DNA of 64,000 nt from Maribellus luteus (GTDB lineage Bacteria > Bacteroidota > Bacteroidia > Bacteroidales > Prolixibacteraceae). Shown in pieces: positions 25,900 through 33,721 of the stretch (positions are counted from its first letter, which is position 1; each line of letters starts with the position of its first letter). Position numbers and translations under genes: made by a program. A model generated the notes under the pieces. It had not been told where the DNA came from and did not search any database. It was given only the letters and a program-made list of their open reading frames with translations. The DNA lies in contig NZ_QWGR01000003.1 of the NCBI RefSeq assembly GCF_003576475.1, forward strand, positions 496,001 through 560,000. The letters run 5' to 3'.

Positions 25900-27852
25900 T
25901 TAAAAACCTGCGCCCCGGATCGGATTTCTTCCGCCACCAACTCCTCCGGCGTTACCCGGACGGAAATTGCTGTTGTTCCGGTCTTTCTCCTGTTCTTTCC
26001 GGGCCTTTTCTTCTTCGGCTTTTCGTTTTTGCTCTTCAGCTTCCTGATCAATAATTTTCTTCACATATTCCGGATCCGGCGTAAGATCCCAAATCCGTTT
26101 TTCGCTCCAGTTCGAACGCAATTTAATGAGCTCGTTCAAATAAGAAACCAGCTCGGGCTGAATTTTATCCTGGTAGCTTCCGCCATCCCACTTACCATTC
26201 CCGTTGGAGTCGTATATAATTTTCACTTTGTACTTCTCGGGAGGCAACAAGTCAAACGTTACTTCGCCGTCCTTGTCAAAGAGTACCTGCCGCAACACGC
26301 TCTCTTCCTTGTTGTTTTTCAGAAGCTGTACGATCATTGGGCCGGGAACATTGCTAAAATCAAAGACGATAGAACCGTAATAATCCTCTTCCCTTGCCTG
26401 GAAGCTTTTTGACAGCTTCATGCTCGAAATGCCATAAACATCCCAGCAGGCGGCCGAGTCGATGCTAAATGTATATTTTGTTTCGGGCTCCCAGTCGTAT
26501 AAAATGTTGTAAGTTCTCCAGGCCTTTGGATCTTTCCTGAACTGAATCTTCAACGGTGTTTTAAGCGTATCCTCGCTCAGGTACAGCACCACCTTGGTAC
26601 TGTCGAACGATGCAACCGGGGCGGGCGCTTCAATCCTTATCACCCCGTTAAGCTCCATCGTGGAACTGATATTGGCAGACCAGTTAAATTGCGGAACCGG
26701 CACTGGCTCCTCTACTTCATCCCCCTTTTTCTTTTTCTTCTTGGAATCAACCACCGGCTTGGTGTAGCGCATCAGAAGCGTATCATGAAAAACATAGGGC
26801 TGAGCCATCGAGTCGAGCATAAAATAGGAAAGCTCCATATAGAGAGAATCTTTCTTTGCCAGTGTTGTATCGGTTATCCACAGCACAATGGAATCCATAT
26901 TCTGGTTGTATTCCATCTGGTACCAGTTGCTCACATCGTGATCCAGCAAGCGTACATTAAAAGTATCTTCCACCGATTCATTAAAAAGAAAAGAGCACTT
27001 GTATTCACTGCTTCTCTCCGACTTATCGATGTACTGCTCAAATATGTCTTCAATAAAATAATTCAGATAAATGGGGTGGGGATAAAAATGCGTATGTCCG
27101 AGAATCAACAGGGAATCGATGGCATCCGTAACGGTATCTTTACTCTCATGAAATTCGGCCCGCGGCACCACCACTTCGCTGTGGAAAGCGATTTCCTCTC
27201 CCCCTTCGTCGTACAACATATTGTTGTTCTGGTCGTTAATGGAAAAAAGATGGTAAGAACCCGGTGCAATGTTATCGATCATAAACAGGCCGTCCTCATC
27301 TGTTTTCGCAATATAGTCCGGAATCACTTTAAAAACCGCCGAGTCATGCAGGTTGCTTTGCAACAACACAAGCCCTTTTTCGATGGGTTCCATGTTAAAC
27401 GCATTCACCACTCTTCCGGCAACACGCAAAGAATCGTACACCGGCCCGGTACTAAACGAAAAACGCAGGTTCTCCATAGGATTCTTCTCGTTGTTATCCA
27501 CAATCGCGTCTTTAAAATCGAGCGAATACGTCGCACTGTCTTTCAGGCCTTCGTTAAACTGAACAATCAGCGTTTTTGATTTGGTGCGGATAATCGGTCG
27601 CTTTTTCAGGGGAGGTGAAATTACAAGCGATTCAGAAATCTGATCGGGCATGATGTATTCATTAAACGTGAACCTTACATCTTTGCCTTTGTAATTCAGC
27701 GCCTTAAATTCAGGATTGGTCTCCAGCAATACCGGAGGAACGGTATCCCTGGGGCCACCTTCCGGCATTCCGATGTTGGCACACGACGAAATAATTACGA
27801 CCCATGCAAGGCCGGCTATCATAATCAGTGGTATTTTCCCCTTCAGCTTCAT
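25900..27852 (-). CDS. Big_5 (SbsA-N-like) Ig-domain lipoprotein
   Basis: A 650-residue lipoprotein with signal peptide ending VIISSC (Cys about 24). An Ig-like Big_5 domain (about 38-135: 'DTVPPVLLETNPEF', 'VRFTFNEYI', 'YSLDFKDAIVDNN') is followed by a carboxypeptidase-regulatory-like segment (about 145-215) and further beta domains. The last 50 residues are a charged Glu/Lys/Arg helix and a Gly/Asn-rich tail. This arrangement is a standard Bacteroidota cell-surface or periplasmic lipoprotein of unknown role, probably structural or binding. It is divergent from the RNase R gene. Confidence 0.8.
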   Translation of the reverse strand: MKLKGKIPLIMIAGLAWVVIISSCANIGMPEGGPRDTVPPVLLETNPEFKALNYKGKDVRFTFNEYIMPDQISESLVISPPLKKRPIIRTKSKTLIVQFNEGLKDSATYSLDFKDAIVDNNEKNPMENLRFSFSTGPVYDSLRVAGRVVNAFNMEPIEKGLVLLQSNLHDSAVFKVIPDYIAKTDEDGLFMIDNIAPGSYHLFSINDQNNNMLYDEGGEEIAFHSEVVVPRAEFHESKDTVTDAIDSLLILGHTHFYPHPIYLNYFIEDIFEQYIDKSERSSEYKCSFLFNESVEDTFNVRLLDHDVSNWYQMEYNQNMDSIVLWITDTTLAKKDSLYMELSYFMLDSMAQPYVFHDTLLMRYTKPVVDSKKKKKKGDEVEEPVPVPQFNWSANISSTMELNGVIRIEAPAPVASFDSTKVVLYLSEDTLKTPLKIQFRKDPKAWRTYNILYDWEPETKYTFSIDSAACWDVYGISSMKLSKSFQAREEDYYGSIVFDFSNVPGPMIVQLLKNNKEESVLRQVLFDKDGEVTFDLLPPEKYKVKIIYDSNGNGKWDGGSYQDKIQPELVSYLNELIKLRSNWSEKRIWDLTPDPEYVKKIIDQEAEEQKRKAEEEKARKEQEKDRNNSNFRPGNAGGVGGGRNPIRGAGF

Positions 27853-28064
27853 GCGTTAAAATTGGCTACAAACATACAAATTCCTGCTCACTCTACGTGT
27901 TAAGCTTTATTAATTTAAACCTGAGTATTTTAACAAAATGTCCCTGGCAACAGGTAAAAAAACACCCTCGGAACGGGGGAAAACTTTTTGGCAACTTAAG
28001 CGGGGGAAAATAGCGCGTATCTAAGAATTATATTACCTTGGATTGGTGAAATTTTTACAAAACA

Positions 28065-30251
28065 ATGGCTAAGAAAAATAAGAAACTACGTTCCAAACCA
28101 CGGAAAACAGGTACTTTCAATAAGAAAAAACTTAAAAGTGTTATTCTCTCCGGATTGTACGAAGACCCAGGCAAAACTGTGAATTACAGGCAGGTTTCGG
28201 GCTCGCTGGGGATCAAAGATCCTGAAACACGCAAACTGGTTGATGTTGTTTTGCAGGAACTGGCTGACGACGGCTACCTCGACCTGGTGGCACGCGGCAA
28301 GTACAAACTCAAAGCCCGCACCGGAACAGTCTGCGGAATTGTGGAGATGCAACCCCAGGGTTTTGCTTATGTTGTTAGCGAAGAACTGGACCGGCCGGTA
28401 GTTGTTTCTTCCCGCAACCTGAACCACGCCATGGAGGGCGACAAAGTACAGGTACATGTGTTTGCCCGCCGCAAAAAGCACGATTACGAGGGCGAAGTGA
28501 AAGAAATTCTGGAACGTGCCAAATCCGTATTTGTCGGAACAATTCAGGTGTCAAAAAACTATGCATTCCTTACTCCGGCAGGGAAAGTGGGTTTTGACAT
28601 TTTTATTCCGAAAGAAAAACTTAACGGTGCAAAAGACGGGCAAAAAGCCATTGCCGAAATCAACGACTGGCCGCCAAATGCCCGGAATCCTTTTGGCGAA
28701 ATAAAAGAAGTGCTGGGCGATACCGGCGACAACGATGCCGAAATGCACGCCATTCTTGCTGAATTTGAACTCCCGCACATATTCCCTGAAAATGTTGACA
28801 GAGCGGCTGAAAAAATTCCGCTGGAAATTCCCGAAGAAGACATCAAAAACCGGCGCGATTTCCGCAAAACCACCACTTTTACCATCGACCCGCTTGACGC
28901 AAAAGACTTTGACGATGCGCTTTCGTTAAAGAAACTAAGCAACGGCAACTGGGAAGTGGGTGTTCACATTGCTGATGTTACGCACTACGTGCGTCCCAAT
29001 ACCATTATCGAAGACGAAGCCCGGAGCCGCGCCACTTCGGTGTACCTGGTCGACCGTGTGGTACCCATGCTCCCCGAAAGACTTTCGAACGGCGTTTGTT
29101 CGCTTCGCCCCAACGAAGACAAGCTTTGCTTCTCGGCCGTTTTTGAACTCAACGAAAATGCCGAAATCAAAAAAGAATGGTTCGGAAAAACGGTGATCCA
29201 CTCCGACCGGCGTTTTGCTTACGAAGAAGCGCAGGAAGTGATTGAAACCGGAACAGGCGATTTCTCGGAAGAACTGCTGAAACTAAACGAGCTGGCGGTT
29301 AAACTCAGGAACAATCGTTTTAAATCAGGATCGATTGCATTCGACCGTGTTGAAATCAAATTCAACATCGATGAAAAAGGAAAACCGCTGTCGGTTTATT
29401 TTAAGGAAGCCAAAGAAGCCAACAAACTGATCGAGGAATTTATGCTGCTCGCCAACAAAAGGGTGGCTGAATTTATCGGCGATGTTTCGGATAAAAACAA
29501 AGCCAAAACCTTTGTGTACCGTATTCACGACAAACCCGACCCCGACAAACTGGTTTCTTTTAACACTTTTATTAAACGATTTGGCTACGGCATCCAGTTA
29601 ACAACACCAAAAGCCATTGCTACTTCGCTCAATAATTTATTAAACACCGTAAAAGGGAAAAACGAGCAAAACGTTGTTGAAACGCTGGCCATCCGCTCCA
29701 TGGCAAAAGCGGCCTATTCAACCCGGAACATTGGTCATTACGGGCTTTCTTTTGAATATTATACCCATTTCACCTCACCAATCCGCCGCTACCCGGATAT
29801 GATGGTGCACCGCTTGCTGGAAAAATACCTGGCCGGCGGGCGTTCGGCCAACGAACAGAAATACGAAGACCTCTGCAAACATTCATCCGACATGGAAGCA
29901 CGGGCAGCCAATGCCGAACGTTCATCCATCAAATACAAGCAGGTGGAATTTATGCAGGATCACGTGGGGAAAGTATATGCAGGCGTAATTTCAGGAGTTA
30001 CCGACTGGGGAATTTATGTGGAACTGGAAAACAAAATTGAAGGCATGATTCCGATCTCGGAATTGGATGACGACTTCTATATTTTTGACGAGCGAAATTA
30101 CATGCTGGTTGGGCGGCATTCGCGAAAAACATACCAGTTGGGAGAGTCGATTAATGTTAAAGTATGGCGGACCAACCTGGAGCGAAAACAACTCGATTTT
30201 CGTTTAGCGCGGACCGAAAAACCTGAAACTTTCGAAATACCAACACCATAA
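28065..30251 (+). CDS. rnr: ribonuclease R
   Basis: A 728-residue 3'-to-5' exoribonuclease that degrades structured RNA. Domains in order: a basic N-terminus and winged-helix region (about 1-80), cold-shock domains (about 82-225), the RNB catalytic domain with DPLDAKDFDDAL (275-286, metal-binding aspartates) and HFTSPIRRYPDMMVHR, and a C-terminal S1 domain (about 637-725, 'VYAGVISGVTDWGIYVEL'). It lacks the long Lys-rich C-terminal tail of enterobacterial RNase R, as is usual in this phylum. It is a single gene with a divergent lipoprotein gene upstream and a TetR gene 128 nt downstream. Confidence 0.95.
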   Translation: MAKKNKKLRSKPRKTGTFNKKKLKSVILSGLYEDPGKTVNYRQVSGSLGIKDPETRKLVDVVLQELADDGYLDLVARGKYKLKARTGTVCGIVEMQPQGFAYVVSEELDRPVVVSSRNLNHAMEGDKVQVHVFARRKKHDYEGEVKEILERAKSVFVGTIQVSKNYAFLTPAGKVGFDIFIPKEKLNGAKDGQKAIAEINDWPPNARNPFGEIKEVLGDTGDNDAEMHAILAEFELPHIFPENVDRAAEKIPLEIPEEDIKNRRDFRKTTTFTIDPLDAKDFDDALSLKKLSNGNWEVGVHIADVTHYVRPNTIIEDEARSRATSVYLVDRVVPMLPERLSNGVCSLRPNEDKLCFSAVFELNENAEIKKEWFGKTVIHSDRRFAYEEAQEVIETGTGDFSEELLKLNELAVKLRNNRFKSGSIAFDRVEIKFNIDEKGKPLSVYFKEAKEANKLIEEFMLLANKRVAEFIGDVSDKNKAKTFVYRIHDKPDPDKLVSFNTFIKRFGYGIQLTTPKAIATSLNNLLNTVKGKNEQNVVETLAIRSMAKAAYSTRNIGHYGLSFEYYTHFTSPIRRYPDMMVHRLLEKYLAGGRSANEQKYEDLCKHSSDMEARAANAERSSIKYKQVEFMQDHVGKVYAGVISGVTDWGIYVELENKIEGMIPISELDDDFYIFDERNYMLVGRHSRKTYQLGESINVKVWRTNLERKQLDFRLARTEKPETFEIPTP

Positions 30252-30275
30252 AAATGAAGGAAATAAGGGGATTGG

Positions 30276-30331
30276 AAAAGTTTCTCCGGTAATCGTCTTT
30301 TCGATTTTAAAATTCTAAAAAGTTTCTCCGG
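30276..30331 (+). repeat. pair of 14-bp direct repeats upstream of the TetR gene
   Basis: AAAAGTTTCTCCGG occurs at 30276-30289 and again at 30318-30331, identical, with starts 42 bp apart (close to four DNA turns). The first copy, read with its flanks, is a partial dyad (GGAAAAGTTTCTCC). They sit 49-104 bp upstream of the TetR start and just before its -7 box, so they may be operator sites. Confidence 0.5.
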
Positions 30332-30344
30332 CAAAATAAATAAC

Positions 30345-30352
30345 TATATTTG
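30345..30352 (+). promoter_or_regulatory. candidate -7 box (TATATTTG) of the TetR gene
   Basis: TATATTTG matches TAnnTTTG exactly, 27 nt upstream of the TetR start. The only -33 candidate is TTTC (30323-30326), 18 nt away and inside the second direct repeat, so a repressor bound there would block the promoter. Confidence 0.5.
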
Positions 30353-30379
30353 CTGATATTTTTCGTTAAATAACAGGCA

Positions 30380-30982
30380 ATGCACGATCTTGGTAAAAAC
30401 GGGAACAAAAGGGATGCAAACCGCGAAAACATCCTGAAAATTGCTCGCGAAATCTTCAGTAAATACGGCTTTAAAAAAACGACCCTCGACGACATTGCAA
30501 ATGCCGTACGTAAAGGCAAGAGTTCGCTGTACTACTATTTCAACAGCAAGGAAGATCTATTTCAGGCAGTGATCATGAAGGAAGTGGAGATTCTGGCACA
30601 TGAGCTTGAAATCGTTATCAACCGCAACACCGATCCGGTGGACAAATTGCGGGATTACATCCTCACGAAACTGGCCACGTTCCGAAACCTGGCCAATTTT
30701 TATCACGCCATCGAAAACGACATCACTGCGGTGGGTTTTATCGACGACGTGAAAATGAAGTACGAGCAGGACGAAATCCGGATGATCAAACGAATTCTGA
30801 TCGAAGGCGTTCGTAAAAACGAGTTTGAGATTTACGATTTTAACCTCGCCGCCACTGGTATCACAACCGCCATAAAAGGATTGGAGATGCCCCTTACGGC
30901 AGGCCACTACGGCGATGTAAATCTGGAACGAAGTGTTGATGTTATTCTGAAGATCATTTGCTACGGAATTATGAAAAGGTAG
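30380..30982 (+). CDS. TetR-family transcriptional regulator
   Basis: A 200-residue regulator. The N-terminal helix-turn-helix (about 14-62) reads ILKIAREIFSKYGFKKTTLD then a recognition helix ending GKSSLYYYFNSKEDLF, the standard TetR pattern. The C-terminal ligand domain is helical and unassigned. TetR proteins often repress a nearby efflux operon; the large RND/ABC operon begins 1.8 kb downstream on the same strand, but a secreted-protein gene and a terminator lie between. Autoregulation is suggested by the direct repeats at its promoter. Confidence 0.9.
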   Translation: MHDLGKNGNKRDANRENILKIAREIFSKYGFKKTTLDDIANAVRKGKSSLYYYFNSKEDLFQAVIMKEVEILAHELEIVINRNTDPVDKLRDYILTKLATFRNLANFYHAIENDITAVGFIDDVKMKYEQDEIRMIKRILIEGVRKNEFEIYDFNLAATGITTAIKGLEMPLTAGHYGDVNLERSVDVILKIICYGIMKR

Positions 30983-31217
30983 TACCGATCGCCTCGCAAA
31001 ACTGTTGATTCCTCTTTATTTTTCAGCGCTAAACCAGACTTATTTTTAAGCCTGGTGAATAGTGTTTCGCCCTCTAAAATAGTTTAGTCCAAAAACAAAT
31101 TGGGACTGGTTTGTTGTATTTCCTTAGATACATCGATAGTCAACTAGCTCAAGAATAGAAAATATTCAAACAATTAGGATTTCTTGCCTCTATTATTCAT
31201 TGGGTTATCAGCCGGAT

Positions 31218-31247
31218 TTTACTATTTGTCATGACACAAATAGTAAA
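31218..31247. repeat. 12-bp perfect inverted repeat
   Basis: TTTACTATTTGT and its exact reverse complement ACAAATAGTAAA are separated by 6 nt (CATGAC). It has no T tract after it and lies 236 nt after the TetR stop, at the left edge of a hairpin-rich region without a convincing gene. It could be an operator, an RNA hairpin or the end of a mobile element. Confidence 0.6.
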
Positions 31248-31500
31248 CACAAAAGTCTAGGCTGCGTCCGCTTTGCTCGAAAAAGCTACGTGTTGCCGGC
31301 TAAGAGTTCGGAACTCCCCTGAGTTCTCGGGGTCAAACAGCCGAACTCTTTTAACGCCGTCTTCACTTGTTTTTCGGCTCACCGCCCGAGGCCAAAATTA
31401 TGCGATCTGCGCCTACTTCAAAGCGGATGGCCTATTTTTATCGATCCTTGAATCGAAACCCAGGGCTAGTGAAAGCGGGAAGCTCTCCCGCAGGAAAAAC
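31248..31500. other. hairpin-rich region of unknown nature, no convincing gene
   Basis: This part of the 862-nt gap 30983-31844 is more GC-rich than its AT-rich flanks. It holds a 10-bp perfect stem (AAGAGTTCGG 31302-31311 with CCGAACTCTT 31341-31350) with an inner AACTC/GAGTT stem, then AGGCCA/TGGCCT (31389-31394/31428-31433), TCGAT/ATCGA (31441-31445/31452-31456) and GCGGGA/TCCCGC (31475-31480/31486-31491). Two overlapping frames (31273-31548 and 31367-31642) stay open but show no ribosome-binding context, signal or domain. It may be a structured RNA or the relic of a repeated element. The rest of the gap is AT-rich and shows nothing else. Confidence 0.4.
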
Positions 31501-31779
31501 AAATCTCAAAACAACCATATCCAACACATCTGTCAAAAACATTTTTAGTATCGTTACTTTGAAAAAATATATGTTGCGATCTATAGTTACTCTGTGCCTG
31601 GAACAAGCATTTCCAATGAGATCTATTCAAAAACAATCTTAAAATCCACCCGCCACTAATCTGAATCTACCCCAAGAACTTCCCCAAATCAAACACTCCT
31701 TCAAAAAAACACGATTAATAACGTTTACTGTTTCATGACAACCATTCAACGCTGTTTTGGGGTCGTACGTCGAAATTTA

Positions 31780-31810
31780 TTGTCCCACAATACATTATGA
31801 TATACATTTG
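31780..31810 (+). promoter_or_regulatory. Bacteroidota-type promoter (TTG-N20-TACATTTG)
   Basis: TTG at 31780-31782 and TACATTTG at 31803-31810 match the -33 and -7 elements with 20 nt between. It lies 34 nt upstream of the start of the small secreted protein gene. Confidence 0.6.
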
Positions 31811-31844
31811 ATACAGCCATATTAAACAATTAAAGAAAAAAGTC

Positions 31845-32429
31845 ATGAAAACAAGAAGCGGGATACTTGCTATCCTGGCACTTTTTATTGTAGCAATAGG
31901 AAGTGCTGCCGAATTACCCAAAATGAATGTTGTTCAGGTGGAACCCGACAAAGCCTTGCTGGCTTACAGTGCCCCAACAGCCACTCCTCTCGAAATTACA
32001 CTGACCAACCACAACGGCGACATACTATATAGTAATCGCACCGACGAAAAGCACAGCGAATACAAAAAGGTATTTGATCTGTCGGGCCTCGGAGACGGAG
32101 ATTTTTGTTTGAGCGTAAATTTTGGTAACCAAAGCGTTACCCGGAGTTTACAAATCAGTGGTAAAAACATAACCGTAGGTCCACCTCAAAATTGCTATGT
32201 ACCACGTTTTCACCTCGAAAACAAAACTTTGGATATTTCCTTTTTGAACTCCGGAATGAAACAGGTTTACCTGAATATCTACCGCGACGGTAAATTTGTC
32301 GAAGTCGTAAAACTCGGGCGCGATCTGGCCATTCAGAAACGCCTTGATATGAGCAACCTGAAAAAAGGAGAATACATGATCGTTTTAAGTGAAAAACACA
32401 AAGAACATACGTTTATCGCTAAACTATAA
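31845..32429 (+). CDS. small secreted beta-sandwich protein (sorting-domain-like repeats)
   Basis: A 194-residue protein with a signal peptide (about 1-21, ending GSAA). The mature part looks like two Ig-like units resembling T9SS C-terminal or DUF3244-like folds: 'PLEITLTNHNGDILYSNRTD' with 'DLSGLGDGDFCLSVNF', then 'VYLNIYRDGKFVEVVKLG' with 'DMSNLKKGEYMIVLS'. The end HTFIAKL resembles the basic end of sorting domains but there is no separate cargo domain. It has its own promoter and terminator, so it is a single-gene unit. Function unknown. Confidence 0.75.
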   Translation: MKTRSGILAILALFIVAIGSAAELPKMNVVQVEPDKALLAYSAPTATPLEITLTNHNGDILYSNRTDEKHSEYKKVFDLSGLGDGDFCLSVNFGNQSVTRSLQISGKNITVGPPQNCYVPRFHLENKTLDISFLNSGMKQVYLNIYRDGKFVEVVKLGRDLAIQKRLDMSNLKKGEYMIVLSEKHKEHTFIAKL

Positions 32430-32450
32430 TAGCTTTTGTTACAGGAAACA

Positions 32451-32489
32451 GGGGATGTACCAAATTGTCGGGGTACTCCCCTTTTTTTT
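32451..32489 (+). terminator. intrinsic terminator
   Basis: GGGGATGTACC pairs with GGTACTCCCC (one bulged T) around a short loop and is followed by eight T residues. It ends the transcript of the small secreted protein and separates it from the efflux operon. Confidence 0.85.
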
Positions 32490-32518
32490 AGATAAAAATC
32501 AATTTCAATAAATATTCA

Positions 32519-32608
32519 ACTCTCAATTTTTAATATAAAATATCCAACAAAATCCGGGAAATTGGATATTGAGAGTTCTGCATTGAAAATTAAAAACAAA
32601 TCCCGGAT
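32519..32608. repeat. overlapping inverted repeats upstream of the efflux operon
   Basis: In the 388-nt gap before the ABC ATPase gene, AACTCTCAAT (32519-32528) pairs with ATTGAGAGTT (32568-32577), TATCC (32541-32545) with GGATA (32564-32568), and ATCCGGGA (32552-32559) with TCCCGGAT (32601-32608). The arms interlock, so alternative RNA folds are possible. The rest of the gap, apart from the terminator at 32451-32489, is AT-rich with no gene visible. Confidence 0.45.
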
Positions 32609-32817
32609 AGGAGTATACATCTTCACTTTCATTTCTGTTGGTGATTCGCTGGAATCATGAATACTTTATGGATAAAAATCAAAAGCTGCACATCAATGGT
32701 AAACAAAAGCAACAAGACTGTAATTATAGACTGCTTTCCTGACTAACAAGATTAAACGATTGTGGACGACAACAGTCAAAGTCCAAGTTATTGTTTCACT
32801 AACCATATGATTGTGCT

Positions 32818-33711
32818 GTGCATATACGAATCGAAAATCTGAACAAGATCTACAAGGGGGGCAGTTACGCCGTTAAAAACCTGAACCTGGAAATTCCCAA
32901 CGGAATGTTTGGTCTGTTGGGACCCAACGGAGCCGGGAAATCCACCCTTATGCGAATACTGGTTACGCTAATGAAACCAACCAGTGGCAAAGTCTATTTT
33001 AACGAATTTGAACTATCGAAAAACAGAAGGCAAATACGTTCGATGCTGGGATATCTCCCACAAGACTTCAGCTTTTTTTCAAAATTGAAAACCTATGAAT
33101 TTCTCGACTATACGGCCCGTTTGTCAGGAATGAAAAACGGGGCAGTTCGCCGCACCGCGGTAGATCAGATGCTCGAAGAAGTAGGGCTTTTTGAAGCACG
33201 CGACCGGAATGCCAACAAACTTTCGGGAGGTATGAAACGACGCCTCGGTATTGCACAGGCCCTGATCAACGACCCCAAAGTGATTATTGTGGATGAACCC
33301 ACCACCGGCCTCGATCCCGAAGAACGCATCCGTTTCCGGAACCTGCTTTCTAGCATCAGCACCCGCGATGTGATCATCATCCTTTCTACCCACATTGTGG
33401 GCGATATTTCGAGTACCTGCGACAACATGGCCCTGCTAAACAGAGGAAAGCTGGCTTTTACCGGTTCGCCCGAGCAGCTGATCAAACAAGCCGAAGGCAA
33501 TGTTTGGCAAATTGAAGCCACCGAACGCGAGTACCTCGAGATCAACGAAAAATACCCGGTCATTTCCACCATCCCCATCGACGGAGGATGGGAAGTGCAG
33601 GTGGTGGCCAACGACATAAACGGCTACCAGGGAAAACAAATCGCGCCCAACCTCGAACACGCGTATGTTCATTTTATGGAAAACAAACTAGATCAATGGT
33701 CAAACGCCTAA
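32818..33711 (+). CDS. ABC transporter ATP-binding protein
   Basis: A 297-residue ATPase with Walker A GPNGAGKST (35-43, Lys41), LSGGM signature (135-139), Walker B IIVDEP (Asp159, Glu160) and H-loop His192, followed by a C-terminal accessory domain of about 85 residues. It is of the ABC-2/CcmA export type. I use the GTG at 32818 as start; no in-frame ATG lies just upstream. It begins a seven-gene efflux operon; its partner is the large permease next downstream (10 nt). The ATPase domain at the end of the RND fusion protein (43017-47741) is a close relative, including the accessory domain ending in 'LEHAYVHFM' versus 'LEDAYLCLL'. Confidence 0.92.
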   Translation: MHIRIENLNKIYKGGSYAVKNLNLEIPNGMFGLLGPNGAGKSTLMRILVTLMKPTSGKVYFNEFELSKNRRQIRSMLGYLPQDFSFFSKLKTYEFLDYTARLSGMKNGAVRRTAVDQMLEEVGLFEARDRNANKLSGGMKRRLGIAQALINDPKVIIVDEPTTGLDPEERIRFRNLLSSISTRDVIIILSTHIVGDISSTCDNMALLNRGKLAFTGSPEQLIKQAEGNVWQIEATEREYLEINEKYPVISTIPIDGGWEVQVVANDINGYQGKQIAPNLEHAYVHFMENKLDQWSNA

Positions 33712-33721
33712 AACTGCAACA

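Noticed and set aside
26689-27579. 296-codon plus-strand open frame
   Set aside because: It lies entirely within the Big_5 lipoprotein gene on the other strand, has no signal or domain, and is a shadow of its codon use. The same holds for 14398-15141 and 46851-47699.
31302-31360. Possible integron attC site (long dyad flanked by GGCTAA and TTAACGCC)
   Set aside because: The ends do not match both core sites properly, there is only one copy, and no integrase gene is in the window.
31273-31642. Two overlapping open frames of 91 codons in the orphan region
   Set aside because: Neither shows a ribosome-binding context, signal peptide, membrane segment or domain, and they overlap in different frames. 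Kept only as part of the hairpin-rich region.
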